This document shows, piece after piece, positions 16,020 through 25,280 of a stretch of DNA of 64,000 nt. The DNA is from Terriglobia bacterium. Its GTDB lineage: Bacteria; Acidobacteriota; Terriglobia; Terriglobales; Acidobacteriaceae. A program made the translations under genes and the position numbers. Below the pieces are notes generated by a model. It searched no databases and was not told the DNA's origin. It saw only the letters and a program-made list of their open reading frames with translations. Each line of letters begins with the position of its first letter. Position 1 is the first letter of the stretch. The stretch covers positions 59,853-123,852 of the forward strand of contig JAIQFZ010000002.1 of the NCBI GenBank assembly GCA_020073015.1, read 5' to 3'.

Positions 16020-16949
16020 TCACTGCACGTGAATGTCGCCCGAACCGGTGTGAACCGAGATCGTGGGACCGCCGCCGCGCACTTTGCCGACTATGCTCTT
16101 ACGCGATTCCTGGACCCGCCCCTGAATGGTCGTGGTCACGGGATGATCCATCGTCACACTGCCGGAACTGGTGGAAATGTCCACGTCGAACGCCAGGTTG
16201 GAGGGGACACGCAGAGTCACGTTGCCGGAACCGGTGCGGAGGCTCCACATATTTGTGGGCGTGCCCTCGCCGCGAATGTCGCCGCTGCCGGCCTCGGCGC
16301 GAAAGCCGCCGTTGACGCCATGCACGGTGATGTTGCCCGAGCCGGTGCGGATGTCGACGTCACCAGAGCCAACTTCCTCGACTTCGATATCTCCACTGCC
16401 GGCTTTGCCTCTGGCCGGGCCCGAGATCTGGTTCGCACGCACGTTGCCGGATCCGGTCTGGAAGTGCAGGTCACCGGTCAAGCGGGCGAGCCGCAGGTCG
16501 CCGGAGCCACTTTCAAGATCCGTGTTGCCCCGCACGCCTTCGATGGTCTGGTCGCCGCTTCCGGTGTGGGCGCGAATGGTGGTGTCTTCCGGGACCGTGA
16601 TTTCGTAGTCGACGGAAATGTTGCGCAGGTTGACGTAGTCAATGCGAATGCTATTGCCGCTCTGGCGGATGGGAGGGTTGTTCTGGAGTTCCTGTACCTC
16701 GGGCTTGTTGTCACCGCCGAACCAGCCACTTCCGGAATGAATCTTGGCGTGGATGGAGACCGTGCCGGACGAACCGCTGCGGACGGTGATGTCGCCGGAG
16801 CGGGTAAGTACCTCAAGATCGACGGGGCCGCTGACCTGGAACGAACGGTCGAAGGTCCCGACGACCGACGCAAAACCGGCAAGCGAGCTGACCATGACGA
16901 AGATCAGCGTAAGGACAGCTGGATGGCGAAACACAGAGTAGTTATTCAT
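16020..16949 (-). CDS. Secreted DUF4097 beta-repeat protein
   Basis: 309 residues with a signal peptide (1-28). The mature protein is a right-handed beta-repeat of ~20-residue coils, each turning at a (T/S/A)-GSG-(D/N)-(I/V/L) motif. About ten copies are visible (TGSGDQT, SGSGDLR, TGSGNVR, AGSGDIE, TGSGNIT, AGSGDIR, TGSGNVT, TGSGDIH among them). This is the DUF4097 'putative adhesin' fold. Its start overlaps the stop of the upstream MacB permease by eight bases, which implies coupled translation. A shared role with the transporter in the envelope is inferred. Confidence 0.88.
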   Translation of the reverse strand: MNNYSVFRHPAVLTLIFVMVSSLAGFASVVGTFDRSFQVSGPVDLEVLTRSGDITVRSGSSGTVSIHAKIHSGSGWFGGDNKPEVQELQNNPPIRQSGNSIRIDYVNLRNISVDYEITVPEDTTIRAHTGSGDQTIEGVRGNTDLESGSGDLRLARLTGDLHFQTGSGNVRANQISGPARGKAGSGDIEVEEVGSGDVDIRTGSGNITVHGVNGGFRAEAGSGDIRGEGTPTNMWSLRTGSGNVTLRVPSNLAFDVDISTSSGSVTMDHPVTTTIQGRVQESRKSIVGKVRGGGPTISVHTGSGDIHVQ

Positions 16950-18195
16950 AGCGAAGCGACTCCACGGGTGTCATTTCGGCTGCCCGCTGCGCCGGGTACA
17001 CTCCGGCGGTGAGCGTGATCAGCGAAAGGGTGAGGATCGAAAGTACTACAGAAATTACAGAAATGATCGGATGCGGCACGAAGTCCGGCAGGGGCAGTTG
17101 GCCCAGTGCGACGCAGGTGCCGATGCCCAAGGCGAGTCCGAGGCCGCCGCTGGCCACGGTGAGGAGCGCAGACTCGGCAAAGAATTGCCGCAGGATGTCG
17201 CCGCTGGTTGCGCCGACGGCCTTGCGCACGCCGATTTCACGCGTGCGTTCGGTAACCGAGACGAGCATGATATTCATCACGCCAATTCCACCCAGGCAGA
17301 GCGTAACGACGGCGACGCAGCCAAAAAACAGCGTCACGACTCCGAAGATATTCTCCAGCAGCTTGGCGCCTTCCATCGTGTCCCAGATGAAGAGCGCATC
17401 TTTGTCGGTGGCGTCAAAGTGGTGCACGCGGCCGAGCACGCGGCGGACTTGCAGGACGGCGTCATCATGCGTCTCCGGATCTCCGACCTGGAAGACGATG
17501 TCGTCAAGATAGCCCTTTACGATGCCAGGTTTCTGCGGAGGCGGAAAATCCCGCGCCACCGCGGAGTAGGGCGCGAACAGGTAGTCGTTGTCGGGCCCGC
17601 TGTAGTTGGAATTTTGCTTTTTCTTTTCCAGAACTCCCACCACGGCATAGGGGATGCCCTTAATGGAGAGCATGGCGCCAACCGCCGGTTGCCCACTGAA
17701 CAGTTGCTGCCGCGCTGCCGAGCCGAGGACCACCACCCGGCGAGCCTCACGCTCATCTTCGTCAGTGATCAGGCGGCCTGACTCGAGTTTTAGAGAACGG
17801 AAGTCCTGGTACGCGGGCCACATCCCGACGACTCCACGATTCGCGGAGTTGAAAGCGCTTACCTCGGGAATCTGCCGTCGCATCTCGGGACTCACATTTT
17901 TCACCAGGTAGCATTCGTCGCGAATCAGGCGGGCGTCGTCGATGATGAGGGTGATTTCGCGCCCGGCGGCGAGTCCGCCGATCTGGGAACTGGTGCGGCC
18001 GCCCCAGACAATCACCAGGTCCTTGCCCAGGGTTTCCATGTGCTTCTTCTGATCGACCGTGAATCCGCGCCCCAGGCCCACCAGCAGGATCACCGAGGCG
18101 ATGCCCCAGACGATCCCGAACATGGTCAGGAAGGTGCGCATCTTGTGCGCCCGGAAGGTGGCGAAAGCCTGACGGAAGATCTCGGTGAAAGTCAT
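16942..18195 (-). CDS. MacB-like ABC transporter permease
   Basis: 417 residues, same architecture as the other permease in this array. It has an N-terminal helix (RTFLTMFGIVWGIASVILLVGLG), a periplasmic domain to ~265, and C-terminal helices with GIGVMNIMLVSVTERTREIGVRKAVGAT. The two permeases could form a heterodimer around a missing ATPase. It overlaps the DUF4097 gene by eight bases, and its start follows a heptameric repeat after the HlyD gene. Confidence 0.9.
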   Translation of the reverse strand: MTFTEIFRQAFATFRAHKMRTFLTMFGIVWGIASVILLVGLGRGFTVDQKKHMETLGKDLVIVWGGRTSSQIGGLAAGREITLIIDDARLIRDECYLVKNVSPEMRRQIPEVSAFNSANRGVVGMWPAYQDFRSLKLESGRLITDEDEREARRVVVLGSAARQQLFSGQPAVGAMLSIKGIPYAVVGVLEKKKQNSNYSGPDNDYLFAPYSAVARDFPPPQKPGIVKGYLDDIVFQVGDPETHDDAVLQVRRVLGRVHHFDATDKDALFIWDTMEGAKLLENIFGVVTLFFGCVAVVTLCLGGIGVMNIMLVSVTERTREIGVRKAVGATSGDILRQFFAESALLTVASGGLGLALGIGTCVALGQLPLPDFVPHPIISVISVVLSILTLSLITLTAGVYPAQRAAEMTPVESLRYE

Positions 18196-18202
18196 AGAAA
18201 CC

Positions 18203-18300
18203 GGCTCTCGGCTTTAGGCCCTCGGCTCTAGGCAGTTGGTTCCCCTCCACGGAGTCTGAAGTGAGTGGCCCAGAGCCTAGAGCCGAAAGCCTAGAGCCCG
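18203..18300. repeat. Heptameric inverted-repeat element (GGCTCTC/GGCTTTA)
   Basis: The left arm is GGCTCTC-GGCTTTA-GGCCCTC-GGCTCTA-GGC (18203-18233). The right arm is GAGCCTA-GAGCCGA-AAGCCTA-GAGCCCG (18273-18300). It has the same 7-base architecture as the AGGTCTC elements but a different unit sequence. It occupies the gap between the adaptor stop and the permease start. Confidence 0.85.
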
Positions 18301-18302
18301 GT

Positions 18303-19517
18303 TTATTGCAACACCACCTGATCGCCTTCCTTCAGGCCGGCCAGCAGTTCTGTCTTGGCGCCGTTGGAGATTCCGATGTTGACGGCAACTTTCCGCTTGC
18401 CTTCCTTGCCTTTGGGATCGGGAACCTCGACCGACGCCTTCTTATCTTTGTCGTAAATGATCGAGCCTTCCGGAATCTGCAGCACGTTCTTGTGTTCTTC
18501 CAGAATGACCTCAGCATTGGCCGTCATGTTGGCTTTGAGGACACCCTCGGGGTTGTTAATCGAGACCCGCACTTCGAACGTGGTGACGTTGTCCTTCTCG
18601 ACGCCCATGGGAGAGATCTTGGTTACCTTGCCGGTAAAAGTTTTGTCCTTGAAAGACTCAACCTTGATGCGGGCGGGCTGACCCATGTAGACCTTGCCGA
18701 TGTCGCTCTCGTCCACTTTGCCTTTTACGTACACCTCGCTGGTGTCACCGAGCGTCATGACGAGCGTGGCGGAAGAGCCCAACACGAGGATGGAGCTGAC
18801 TGCATCACCGATTTCCACATCACGGGAAAGGACGATGCCGTCAATCGGCGACTCAATGGTTGTGTAGCCCAGTTGTTCTTCGAGTTGCTTCAGGTTGGCG
18901 CGATCCTGCGCCACTTGGGCCTGGGCCTGGCCGATCTTGGCCTGCAGAACCTGCAACTGCGCCTTGGCGACGTTCTGCTTGTTCAGCGACATTTCGTAAT
19001 TCTTCTGAGCGTCATCGAGCGCGGAAGCGGAAACGATGCCGTCTTTCGCCATTCCATTGGCGCGGTCAAATGCTCGCTTCAGCAGCGGAACATCGGGGCC
19101 TTCGGCATCGACTCTGGCGCGTTCGAGATCGGCGCGCGTGCCGTTCAGGCTGGCAGTGGCGGCTTCGAGCTGCGCCCGAGCCTGATCAACACGGGCCTGT
19201 ATCTCTTCCTTGTCGAGTTCGGCGAGAACCTGACCTTTCTTGACCTTGTCGCCGTAATCCACGTAGAGCTTCTTGACGATGCCGCTGGCCTTGGACTTGA
19301 TCTCAACCTTGGTGATGGGCTCGATCTTGCCGGTGGCGACTACGCTCTTCGCCAAGTCGCCCTTCTCAACTTTGGCCAGCTTCGAGGGGTCAATCTTGGT
19401 GCCGCCGCTGGCGAAGGCATACAGAACCACCGCACCCAGCAGCACGATGCCAACCCCGATGCCACCATAGATGAATAATTTGCGCCGCTTCTTTTTGCCG
19501 TTGCCGTTGCCGTTCAC
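18303..19517 (-). CDS. HlyD/MacA-family periplasmic adaptor
   Basis: 404 residues. A Lys-rich N terminus leads into a membrane anchor (~14-36). A biotinyl-lipoyl-like barrel (VEIKSKASGIVKKLYVDYGDKVKKGQVLAELD) comes next, then a long Ala/Gln-rich coiled-coil hairpin (~105-225), the second lipoyl half (YTTIESPIDGIVLSRDVEIGDAV), a beta-barrel and a membrane-proximal domain. It bridges an inner-membrane transporter to the outer membrane. It is the first gene of the minus-strand array and partners with the two MacB permeases; no outer-membrane TolC or ATPase gene lies in the window. Confidence 0.92.
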   Translation of the reverse strand: MNGNGNGKKKRRKLFIYGGIGVGIVLLGAVVLYAFASGGTKIDPSKLAKVEKGDLAKSVVATGKIEPITKVEIKSKASGIVKKLYVDYGDKVKKGQVLAELDKEEIQARVDQARAQLEAATASLNGTRADLERARVDAEGPDVPLLKRAFDRANGMAKDGIVSASALDDAQKNYEMSLNKQNVAKAQLQVLQAKIGQAQAQVAQDRANLKQLEEQLGYTTIESPIDGIVLSRDVEIGDAVSSILVLGSSATLVMTLGDTSEVYVKGKVDESDIGKVYMGQPARIKVESFKDKTFTGKVTKISPMGVEKDNVTTFEVRVSINNPEGVLKANMTANAEVILEEHKNVLQIPEGSIIYDKDKKASVEVPDPKGKEGKRKVAVNIGISNGAKTELLAGLKEGDQVVLQ

Positions 19518-19670
19518 GACTGCCTCCTACTTGAATTCAATCCTGGAACCTGGCTCTCTCACTGAGTGTTACGGGGGAAGCACCGGAATAGTTCCTGAAA
19601 AGTGCTCTGGAGACTCCCGCACGGTACTGCTGAGTTAGACCGCCACACGTTGAAAAAGAAAGCGGAAATC

Positions 19671-19795
19671 AGGTGTCAGGTCACAGGTCTCAGGAAAATC
19701 TTGCGGTGTTGAAACGCCGGGACTCGGGAACGCCCAGAGAGTCATTGACATAGCCGTGTGCACGCTGTTTGCTCTTCCTGAGACCTGAGACCTGG
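19671..19795. repeat. Heptameric inverted-repeat element (AGGTGTC/AGGTCAC)
   Basis: The left arm is AGGTGTC-AGGTCAC-AGGTCTC-AGG (19671-19694). The right arm is CCTGAGA-CCTGAGA-CCTGG (19777-19795). It is a close relative of the element at 15,893 and lies between the divergent HlyD and CNNM genes, so it may separate or contain their promoters. The remaining ~300-base gap shows no gene. Confidence 0.85.
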
Positions 19796-19828
19796 TTTAT
19801 CCCTTTGGAATGTTAAAATTGCAGCTCC

Positions 19829-21196
19829 ATGATTGCGCCTGTGCTGCTGCGGGTGTTTGTCATCCTGCTCCTAGTGGCGGCCAATGCCTTCTTCGCGGCG
19901 GCTGAGTTTGCCCTGGTCAGCGTGCGCGAAACGCGCATCCAGCAATTGATCGCAGCCAACCGGGCGGGCGCGCGGACCGTCCTCAAACTCCACCAGCAGC
20001 TCACGCGCGTCGTCAACGGCGTGCAACTGGGGATCACGGTAATGAGCCTGGCGCTTGGCTGGCTAGGTGAGCCCGTGCTGGCACAATTGTTCCAAAACTG
20101 GATCGGCAGCATTCCGCACGCATTGCTCTACGCACACTCGATCGCTGTAGGAGTCGCGTTCATCCTCATCACCAGCCTGCACGTGATTCTGGGCGAACTG
20201 GTGCCGAAGTCACTCGCCCTGCAGCGGGCTGAGCGGGTGGCGCTGGCGGTCGCCGCGCCCATGGATGTTTTCCTGACCATTACCGGCCCCCTGACGGCCG
20301 GCATGAGTCGTGTCGCCGGCATGGTGCTGCGGGCGTTTGGGACCCACGAGGTCCGGCATGGCTCGGTTCATTCTCCCGACGAACTCAAGCTGATTGTGAC
20401 GGCAGCGCATCATTCTGGACAGCTCTCCTCGGTACAGGAGGAGGTGCTGCTCAATGCGCTGGATCTCGACAACATCACGGCGCGTCAGGTGATGGTGCCG
20501 CGGACCAGGATTTTTTCGCTGCCCGCGGACATGAGCCTGGAGGAGGCGGTGTCGCGGGTGGTCGAGGAGCAACACTCCCGCGTTCCGGTGTACGACCCGC
20601 AACGCGGCCCCGAGCACATTGTCGGCGTACTCTACGCCAAGGATCTGATGCGCTGGACGCGGCTGCGCCTCAATCTGATCACTGCGCCCTCGGCCGCCCT
20701 GCGCGTTGCGCGCATGCCGATCGGCCAGATCATGCACGATGTGCTGGTCGTTCCCGAAACGAAACCTCTGCTGGAGTTGCTGGGTGAGTTTCAGCAGCGC
20801 AAGCGGCACCTGGCGGTGGTGGTGGACGAATTCGGCTCGACGGCCGGGGTGATCTCAGTCGAAGATGTGCTGGAACAGTTAGTCGGCGAACTGGAAGACG
20901 AGTTTGACGTGACCTCCGCTCAGCCGGCCGTGGCCGACGTGAATGCTCCCCTGTCGCTCGACGGCGCGATGAACATTCGCGATCTCGATGCGCAGTACGA
21001 AATGAAGCTTCCCCAGGACGAAGGCTATGAGACGCTGGCCGGCTTTGTGCTGTCGCGGCTGCAGAAAATTCCGCGGGAGAGCGAGGCGTTTGACTACGAA
21101 GGGCGGCGCTTTACTGTCGAGAAGATGGATGGCCATCGCATCGCAACCGTGCGGATTGAGCCGGTTCCGGCTTCGGTGCCAAAGGCGGGGGATTGA
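19829..21196 (+). CDS. CNNM/CorC-family transporter (hemolysin-like)
   Basis: 455 residues. An N-terminal CNNM (DUF21) membrane domain (~1-195) starts LLVAANAFFAAAEFALVSVRETRIQQL. A paired CBS domain follows (~215-330: MVPRTRIFSLPADMSLEEAV and a second copy LGEFQQRKRHLAVVVDEFGSTAGVISVEDVLEQLVGE). The C-terminal CorC_HlyC domain is at ~350-440. The family mediates Mg2+/Co2+ efflux or sodium-coupled Mg2+ export; the 'hemolysin' label is historical. It is probably cotranscribed with the permease that follows within six bases. Confidence 0.92.
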   Translation: MIAPVLLRVFVILLLVAANAFFAAAEFALVSVRETRIQQLIAANRAGARTVLKLHQQLTRVVNGVQLGITVMSLALGWLGEPVLAQLFQNWIGSIPHALLYAHSIAVGVAFILITSLHVILGELVPKSLALQRAERVALAVAAPMDVFLTITGPLTAGMSRVAGMVLRAFGTHEVRHGSVHSPDELKLIVTAAHHSGQLSSVQEEVLLNALDLDNITARQVMVPRTRIFSLPADMSLEEAVSRVVEEQHSRVPVYDPQRGPEHIVGVLYAKDLMRWTRLRLNLITAPSAALRVARMPIGQIMHDVLVVPETKPLLELLGEFQQRKRHLAVVVDEFGSTAGVISVEDVLEQLVGELEDEFDVTSAQPAVADVNAPLSLDGAMNIRDLDAQYEMKLPQDEGYETLAGFVLSRLQKIPRESEAFDYEGRRFTVEKMDGHRIATVRIEPVPASVPKAGD

Positions 21197-21201
21197 GGCT
21201 C

Positions 21202-22119
21202 ATGTGGCGTCCGATCGTCAGACGGCTGCTGTACACACTTCCGGTCATCTGGCTGGTCGTCTCGACTGTCTTCCTGCTGATTCATTTCGTTCCGGGCGAT
21301 CCAGTCCAACAGATGCTGGGGGAAGGCGCGGCGGCGGGCGATATTCAGGCCATGCGGCACGCCTACGGGCTCGACGTCCCGCTAGGACAGCAGTATCTGA
21401 ATTACTGGAAGGGAGTGCTGCACGGGGACCTGGGCAAATCGCTGCGCTTTAACCAGGGCGTGACGAAGCTGATCGCGCAGCGCTATCCGTTTACCCTGCA
21501 GCTCACGCTGGCGTCGTTGTTCGTGGCGATTGTGCTGGCGATTCCCGCGGGCGTGCGCTCCGCGCGGCATCGCAACCAGTGGGACGACCGCGTGCTGAGC
21601 GTGGTCAGCCTGTTCGGATTGTCGTTTCCCAACTTCGCGCTCGGGCCGGTGCTCATCTTGTTCTTCGCCGTGAAGCTGGGATGGCTGCCGGTATCAGGGT
21701 CGGGCACGCTCGCGCACCTGGTGCTTCCCGCAATCACCATGGGCGGCGCGCTGGCGGCGATCCTGACGCGCATGGTGCGCACCTCGATGCTCGAAGAACT
21801 GGGGCAAGACTACATCCGCACCGCGCGCGCCAAGGGCCTACCCGAGCGGACGGTGGTTTATCGACATGCGCTGCGCAACGCGATGATCCCGATCCTGACC
21901 GTGCTCGGTTTGCAGTTTGGAGCCTTGCTGGCAGGGGCCATCGTGACCGAGACAATTTTTTCCTGGCCCGGGATTGGGCGGCTGACGATCCAAGCGATTG
22001 GGAACCGCGATTACTATCTCGTACAGGGGTGCATTCTGGCGATTGGATTGACGTATGTGGCGGTGAATTTTCTGACCGATCTTTTGTATTCGGCGGTGAA
22101 CCCGAGGATACGGCAGTGA
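21202..22119 (+). CDS. Dpp/Opp-type ABC permease, DppB-like
   Basis: 305 residues with six helices and the OppB/DppB N-terminal signature (RLLYTLPVIWLVVSTVFLLIHFVPGDP). The cytoplasmic EAA loop reads YIRTARAKGLPERTVVYRHALRNAMIPILT. The start is taken as ATG at 21202; a TTG at 21193 overlaps the previous gene. It forms the channel for peptides or nickel together with the DppC-like gene at 23,036. Binding protein and ATPases are absent from the window, and two small membrane genes separate the two permeases. Confidence 0.9.
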   Translation: MWRPIVRRLLYTLPVIWLVVSTVFLLIHFVPGDPVQQMLGEGAAAGDIQAMRHAYGLDVPLGQQYLNYWKGVLHGDLGKSLRFNQGVTKLIAQRYPFTLQLTLASLFVAIVLAIPAGVRSARHRNQWDDRVLSVVSLFGLSFPNFALGPVLILFFAVKLGWLPVSGSGTLAHLVLPAITMGGALAAILTRMVRTSMLEELGQDYIRTARAKGLPERTVVYRHALRNAMIPILTVLGLQFGALLAGAIVTETIFSWPGIGRLTIQAIGNRDYYLVQGCILAIGLTYVAVNFLTDLLYSAVNPRIRQ

Positions 22120-22616
22120 TGATCTGGACGAGGTATCTGCCGGGTTTGGCGGCAGCCGCGGGAGGAGCGGCGCTCTTGTATTCCTCGCGGCGCAAGCGCG
22201 CAGTCGCGTTTGCCTGCTTGGCTACGCTGCTGGGACTGGTCGGCATGGAGGCCGAGTACTGGGTCGCGCATGGATTCCCCATGTCGGAGGTGACTTTCTT
22301 CGTGGCTGCAGTTGCGCTGACCCTGACCGCGCTCGCCTTTGCAGCGCTGGGCGGTACAGCTCTCGGCATCCTGGGCCTGGGTTTCTTCGCGTATGTCAAC
22401 CTCCGCTACGGCGCACCCTACCTGCTGGATTATGTTCTGCCCATCCTTTATGCGTTTCTCCTAGGGCGCTCCAGACGCCAGTTGGGCTGGCAAGGCACTG
22501 GTATTCTGCGTGCCGGCTGCACAGAAGGACTGTGGATTGCCGCGACGTACTTGCTCATGTTCTGGCGGACCTCGAGTCTCGGCAAGTGGGGGTGGATCAC
22601 GGGAGCACCCTGGTGA
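22119..22616 (+). CDS. Multi-helix membrane protein of unknown function
   Basis: 165 residues with about five hydrophobic segments (starting MIWTRYLPGLAAAAGG; VTFFVAAVALTLTALAFAAL; GTALGILGLGFFAYVNL; LLDYVLPILYAFLLG). The ATG overlaps the preceding permease stop (TGATG), so translation is coupled. It lies between two halves of a Dpp/Opp transporter, an unusual position for an unrelated gene. No family recognised. Confidence 0.65.
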   Translation: MIWTRYLPGLAAAAGGAALLYSSRRKRAVAFACLATLLGLVGMEAEYWVAHGFPMSEVTFFVAAVALTLTALAFAALGGTALGILGLGFFAYVNLRYGAPYLLDYVLPILYAFLLGRSRRQLGWQGTGILRAGCTEGLWIAATYLLMFWRTSSLGKWGWITGAPW

Positions 22617-22766
22617 AGCCGTGTTGACATCGCGCCCAATGCCGCTTGTCCGCCTGTTCTTGCTCCGTTGAGGTGGGGCGATTTCCGATCCACAAGTGGG
22701 GAGTTATCTTCGATTCACGACTCGTTTGTTCACAGCCGCCGCGGTTCTGCGCCGGATGGGGGTGCG

Positions 22767-23009
22767 ATGCACTACTTCGTAGAAATTGTCGGGTGGGCAG
22801 GGGCGGTGCTGATCCTGGCTGCCTACGCCCTTCTGTCCCTGGGCAAGTTACAGGGCCGCTCTGCTCTGTACCAGTGGATGAACGTGGTCGGCTCCGCTGG
22901 CTTTGTCGTGAATAGCGGTTGGAACGGCGCCTATCCGTCGGCTGCCCTCAACGTCGTCTGGATGGGCATCGGAGCCTACGTGCTGCTCCAGCGCCGCGGA
23001 GGCAAGTGA
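22767..23009 (+). CDS. Small CBU_0592-like membrane protein
   Basis: 80 residues from an ATG preceded by GGGGGTG. It has three short helices with WAGAVLILAAYALLSLGKL, 'YQWMNVVGSAGFVVNSGWNGAYPSAALNVVWMGIGAY'. This matches the small membrane domain often called CBU_0592, of unknown function. The 150 bases upstream hold no gene. It is in line with the transporter genes. Confidence 0.75.
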   Translation: MHYFVEIVGWAGAVLILAAYALLSLGKLQGRSALYQWMNVVGSAGFVVNSGWNGAYPSAALNVVWMGIGAYVLLQRRGGK

Positions 23010-23035
23010 GGCTGGAACTGGTTTAGGATTGCACC

Positions 23036-23893
23036 ATGTCCACCGCCGCCATCTCGCTCCCGCGTCTCGCCCGCCACAATCCCCTGGCGGCAGTGGGCGT
23101 CGTGTTGGTGGCATTATTCCTGCTCTCCGCAATCCTTGCCCCTTGGCTGGCTCCCCAGGACCCGGCTCACATCGATTTACCCAATCGACTGGAGTCGCCC
23201 TCGGTGCGGCATCTCTGCGGCACTGATGAACTCGGCCGCGACATTCTGTCTCGCCTCATCTGGGGCGCGCGCATTTCGATGTTCGTGGGCAGCAGCGTAG
23301 TCTCCTGCTCGTTGTTGCTGGGCCTCATCATCGGCAGCCTCGCCGGATACTACGGCGGCCGCATCGACCGATTCGTCAACATCGTACTGATGAATGCGTT
23401 CCTCTCGTTTCCCGGCATCCTGATCGCGATTGCCTTTGTCGCCTTCCGCGGCCCCGGCATCTTCAATCTGGTGCTGGCCCTCTCGCTTGGCGGTTGGGTC
23501 GGCTATGCGCGGCTGGTTCGCGCGCAAGTGCTGGCCGTGCGCGAAAGGGAATTCGTCGAAGCCGCACGCGCTCTCGGGGCGAGCGATTTGCGCATCCTGC
23601 TGCGGCACATTCTGCCGAACATTATTCAGCCCGTGATTGTGCAGGCGGCGATCGGCATGGCAGGCGCGGTTCTAGCCGAAGCAACCATGAGCTTCCTGGG
23701 ATTAGGCGTACCTCCGCCGACCGCCAGCTGGGGGTCGATGCTGAACGACGCGCGTTCGCATCTGTTTGACGCACCCCATCTGGTGCTCTTTCCGGCTGTT
23801 ACTGTCATGCTGGCAGTGCTCGCCTTCAACTTTATTGGCGATGCGCTGCGCGACGTACTCGATCCGCGCTCGCGGATTGAAGCCGGACTTTAA
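23036..23893 (+). CDS. Dpp/Opp-type ABC permease, DppC-like
   Basis: 285 residues with the DppC/OppC pattern. The N-terminal helix (NPLAAVGVVLVALFLLSAILAPWLAP) is followed by HLCGTDELGRDILSRLIWGAR, five further helices and the EAA loop EFVEAARALGASDLRILLRHILPN. It pairs with the DppB-like permease. Its end is 61 bases before the M48 protease start. Confidence 0.92.
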   Translation: MSTAAISLPRLARHNPLAAVGVVLVALFLLSAILAPWLAPQDPAHIDLPNRLESPSVRHLCGTDELGRDILSRLIWGARISMFVGSSVVSCSLLLGLIIGSLAGYYGGRIDRFVNIVLMNAFLSFPGILIAIAFVAFRGPGIFNLVLALSLGGWVGYARLVRAQVLAVREREFVEAARALGASDLRILLRHILPNIIQPVIVQAAIGMAGAVLAEATMSFLGLGVPPPTASWGSMLNDARSHLFDAPHLVLFPAVTVMLAVLAFNFIGDALRDVLDPRSRIEAGL

Positions 23894-23954
23894 CTTCCAG
23901 CCCCGCTTCCGTACAATGCGCGCTGTCGCACATCCCTTTGTGCCGAGGTCGATC

Positions 23955-25280
23955 ATGTTGCTGCGGAAACTGAGTTCGCTTCTTCCACTGGTTTTGCTGG
24001 TTCCCCTGCAGTGGGCGCAACCCCAGGCAGTGAGTGCGCCCGCCAGCCCAGCCGCCACCGCCGTCCGTACCGGACCCGCCTTCGATGTGAAGGCTGCCAC
24101 CGACGCCTATCTGGCGACGGTTCCGCCCGACAAGAAGGCCCGCTCCGACGCCTATTTCGAAGGCGGCTACTGGCTGCAGTTCTGGGATTTTCTGCTGTCG
24201 AGCGCCATCGTGATCTTTCTGCTCCACGGGCGTCTGTCAGCGCGGATGCGCAACTGGGCACAACGCCTCTCATCGTGGAGAGCCATTCAGGACCTGATCT
24301 ACTTTCTGCAGTTTCTGGTCGTCACGACCGTTCTGCAATTTCCCCTCGCCGCTTACGAGGGCTACATTCGCGAGCACAAGTACGGCTTGGCCACGCAAAC
24401 CTTCGCGCCCTGGATGCGGGATCAGATGGTCGGCTTGGCAGTGGGTGCGGTGCTCGGCGGCATCGCGGTCGTCGGGCTGTACGCACTCGTGCGCCGGCTG
24501 GGGAAAAACTGGTGGGTATGGGGAACGGTTGCGAGCGTCGTCTTTTTTTCTGTGACCATCGTGATTGCTCCGGTATTCATCGCACCCCTGTTCAACACGT
24601 TCAACAAACTCAAGGATCCGACGATCAAGGAATCGATCCTGAGCATGGCGCGGGCCAATGGGATTCCGGCAACCGAGGTCTATGAGGTCGATGCTTCCCG
24701 CCAGTCCACGCGCATCAGCGCATACGTTGCCGGATTTCTGGGTACGGAGCGCATCGTCCTCAACGACAACCTGCTGAACCGCTGCTCGCCGGAAGAGATC
24801 CAGTCGGTGATGGGACACGAAATGGGGCACTACGTGCTCCACCATGTTTACAAGGACCTCCTATTCTTCGGAGTGCTGTTTCTGATCGGATTCGCCTACC
24901 TCAACTGGGGCATGCACTGGAGCCTGGCGCACTGGGGCGAGCGCTGGGGCGCGAAGGAGATCACCGATGTGGCTGCGTTGCCGCTGGCTGTCCTGCTGTT
25001 TTCGATTTTCTTCTTCGTGCTAACTCCCCTAACCAACAGCTGGATTCGCATGCAGGAGTACGAGGCCGACATCTTCGGCTTGAGTGCCGGCCGCCAACCG
25101 GATGGCGAGGCCACTGTGGACCTGAAACTGGGTGAATATCGCAAGCTGGATCCCGGGCCGATCGAAGAGATGCTCTTCTTCGACCATCCCAGCGGACGCA
25201 CCCGCATCACCGCCGCCATGCGGTGGAAGGCTGAGAACATGGCAGTGTTGCCGCCGGGGACAAAGGCGGGAGCGCAATAG
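23955..25280 (+). CDS. M48 metalloprotease, Ste24/CAAX-protease-like
   Basis: 441 residues: a signal or first helix (1-25), further helices, then the zinc motif GHEMGHYVLHH near residue 290. The third ligand glutamate lies in QEYEADIFGLS (~365). The PLFNTFNKLKDPTIKESILSMARANGIP and DASRQSTRISAYVAGFLGTERIVLNDNLL blocks are typical of M48A Ste24-type enzymes. It should act in the inner membrane on misfolded or hydrophobic substrates; bacteria lack CAAX prenylation, so the true substrate is unknown. An upstream in-frame ATG at 23766 overlaps the permease and is not used. Confidence 0.9.
   Translation: MLLRKLSSLLPLVLLVPLQWAQPQAVSAPASPAATAVRTGPAFDVKAATDAYLATVPPDKKARSDAYFEGGYWLQFWDFLLSSAIVIFLLHGRLSARMRNWAQRLSSWRAIQDLIYFLQFLVVTTVLQFPLAAYEGYIREHKYGLATQTFAPWMRDQMVGLAVGAVLGGIAVVGLYALVRRLGKNWWVWGTVASVVFFSVTIVIAPVFIAPLFNTFNKLKDPTIKESILSMARANGIPATEVYEVDASRQSTRISAYVAGFLGTERIVLNDNLLNRCSPEEIQSVMGHEMGHYVLHHVYKDLLFFGVLFLIGFAYLNWGMHWSLAHWGERWGAKEITDVAALPLAVLLFSIFFFVLTPLTNSWIRMQEYEADIFGLSAGRQPDGEATVDLKLGEYRKLDPGPIEEMLFFDHPSGRTRITAAMRWKAENMAVLPPGTKAGAQ

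Noticed and set aside
16029..17012. A 327-residue plus-strand frame opposite DUF4097
   Set aside because: Its repeats mirror the GSG(D/N) repeats of the real gene on the other strand.
18261..19478. A long plus-strand reading frame opposite the HlyD gene
   Set aside because: Antisense of a clear HlyD coding sequence; it has no ribosome site and its composition follows the codon bias of the real gene.
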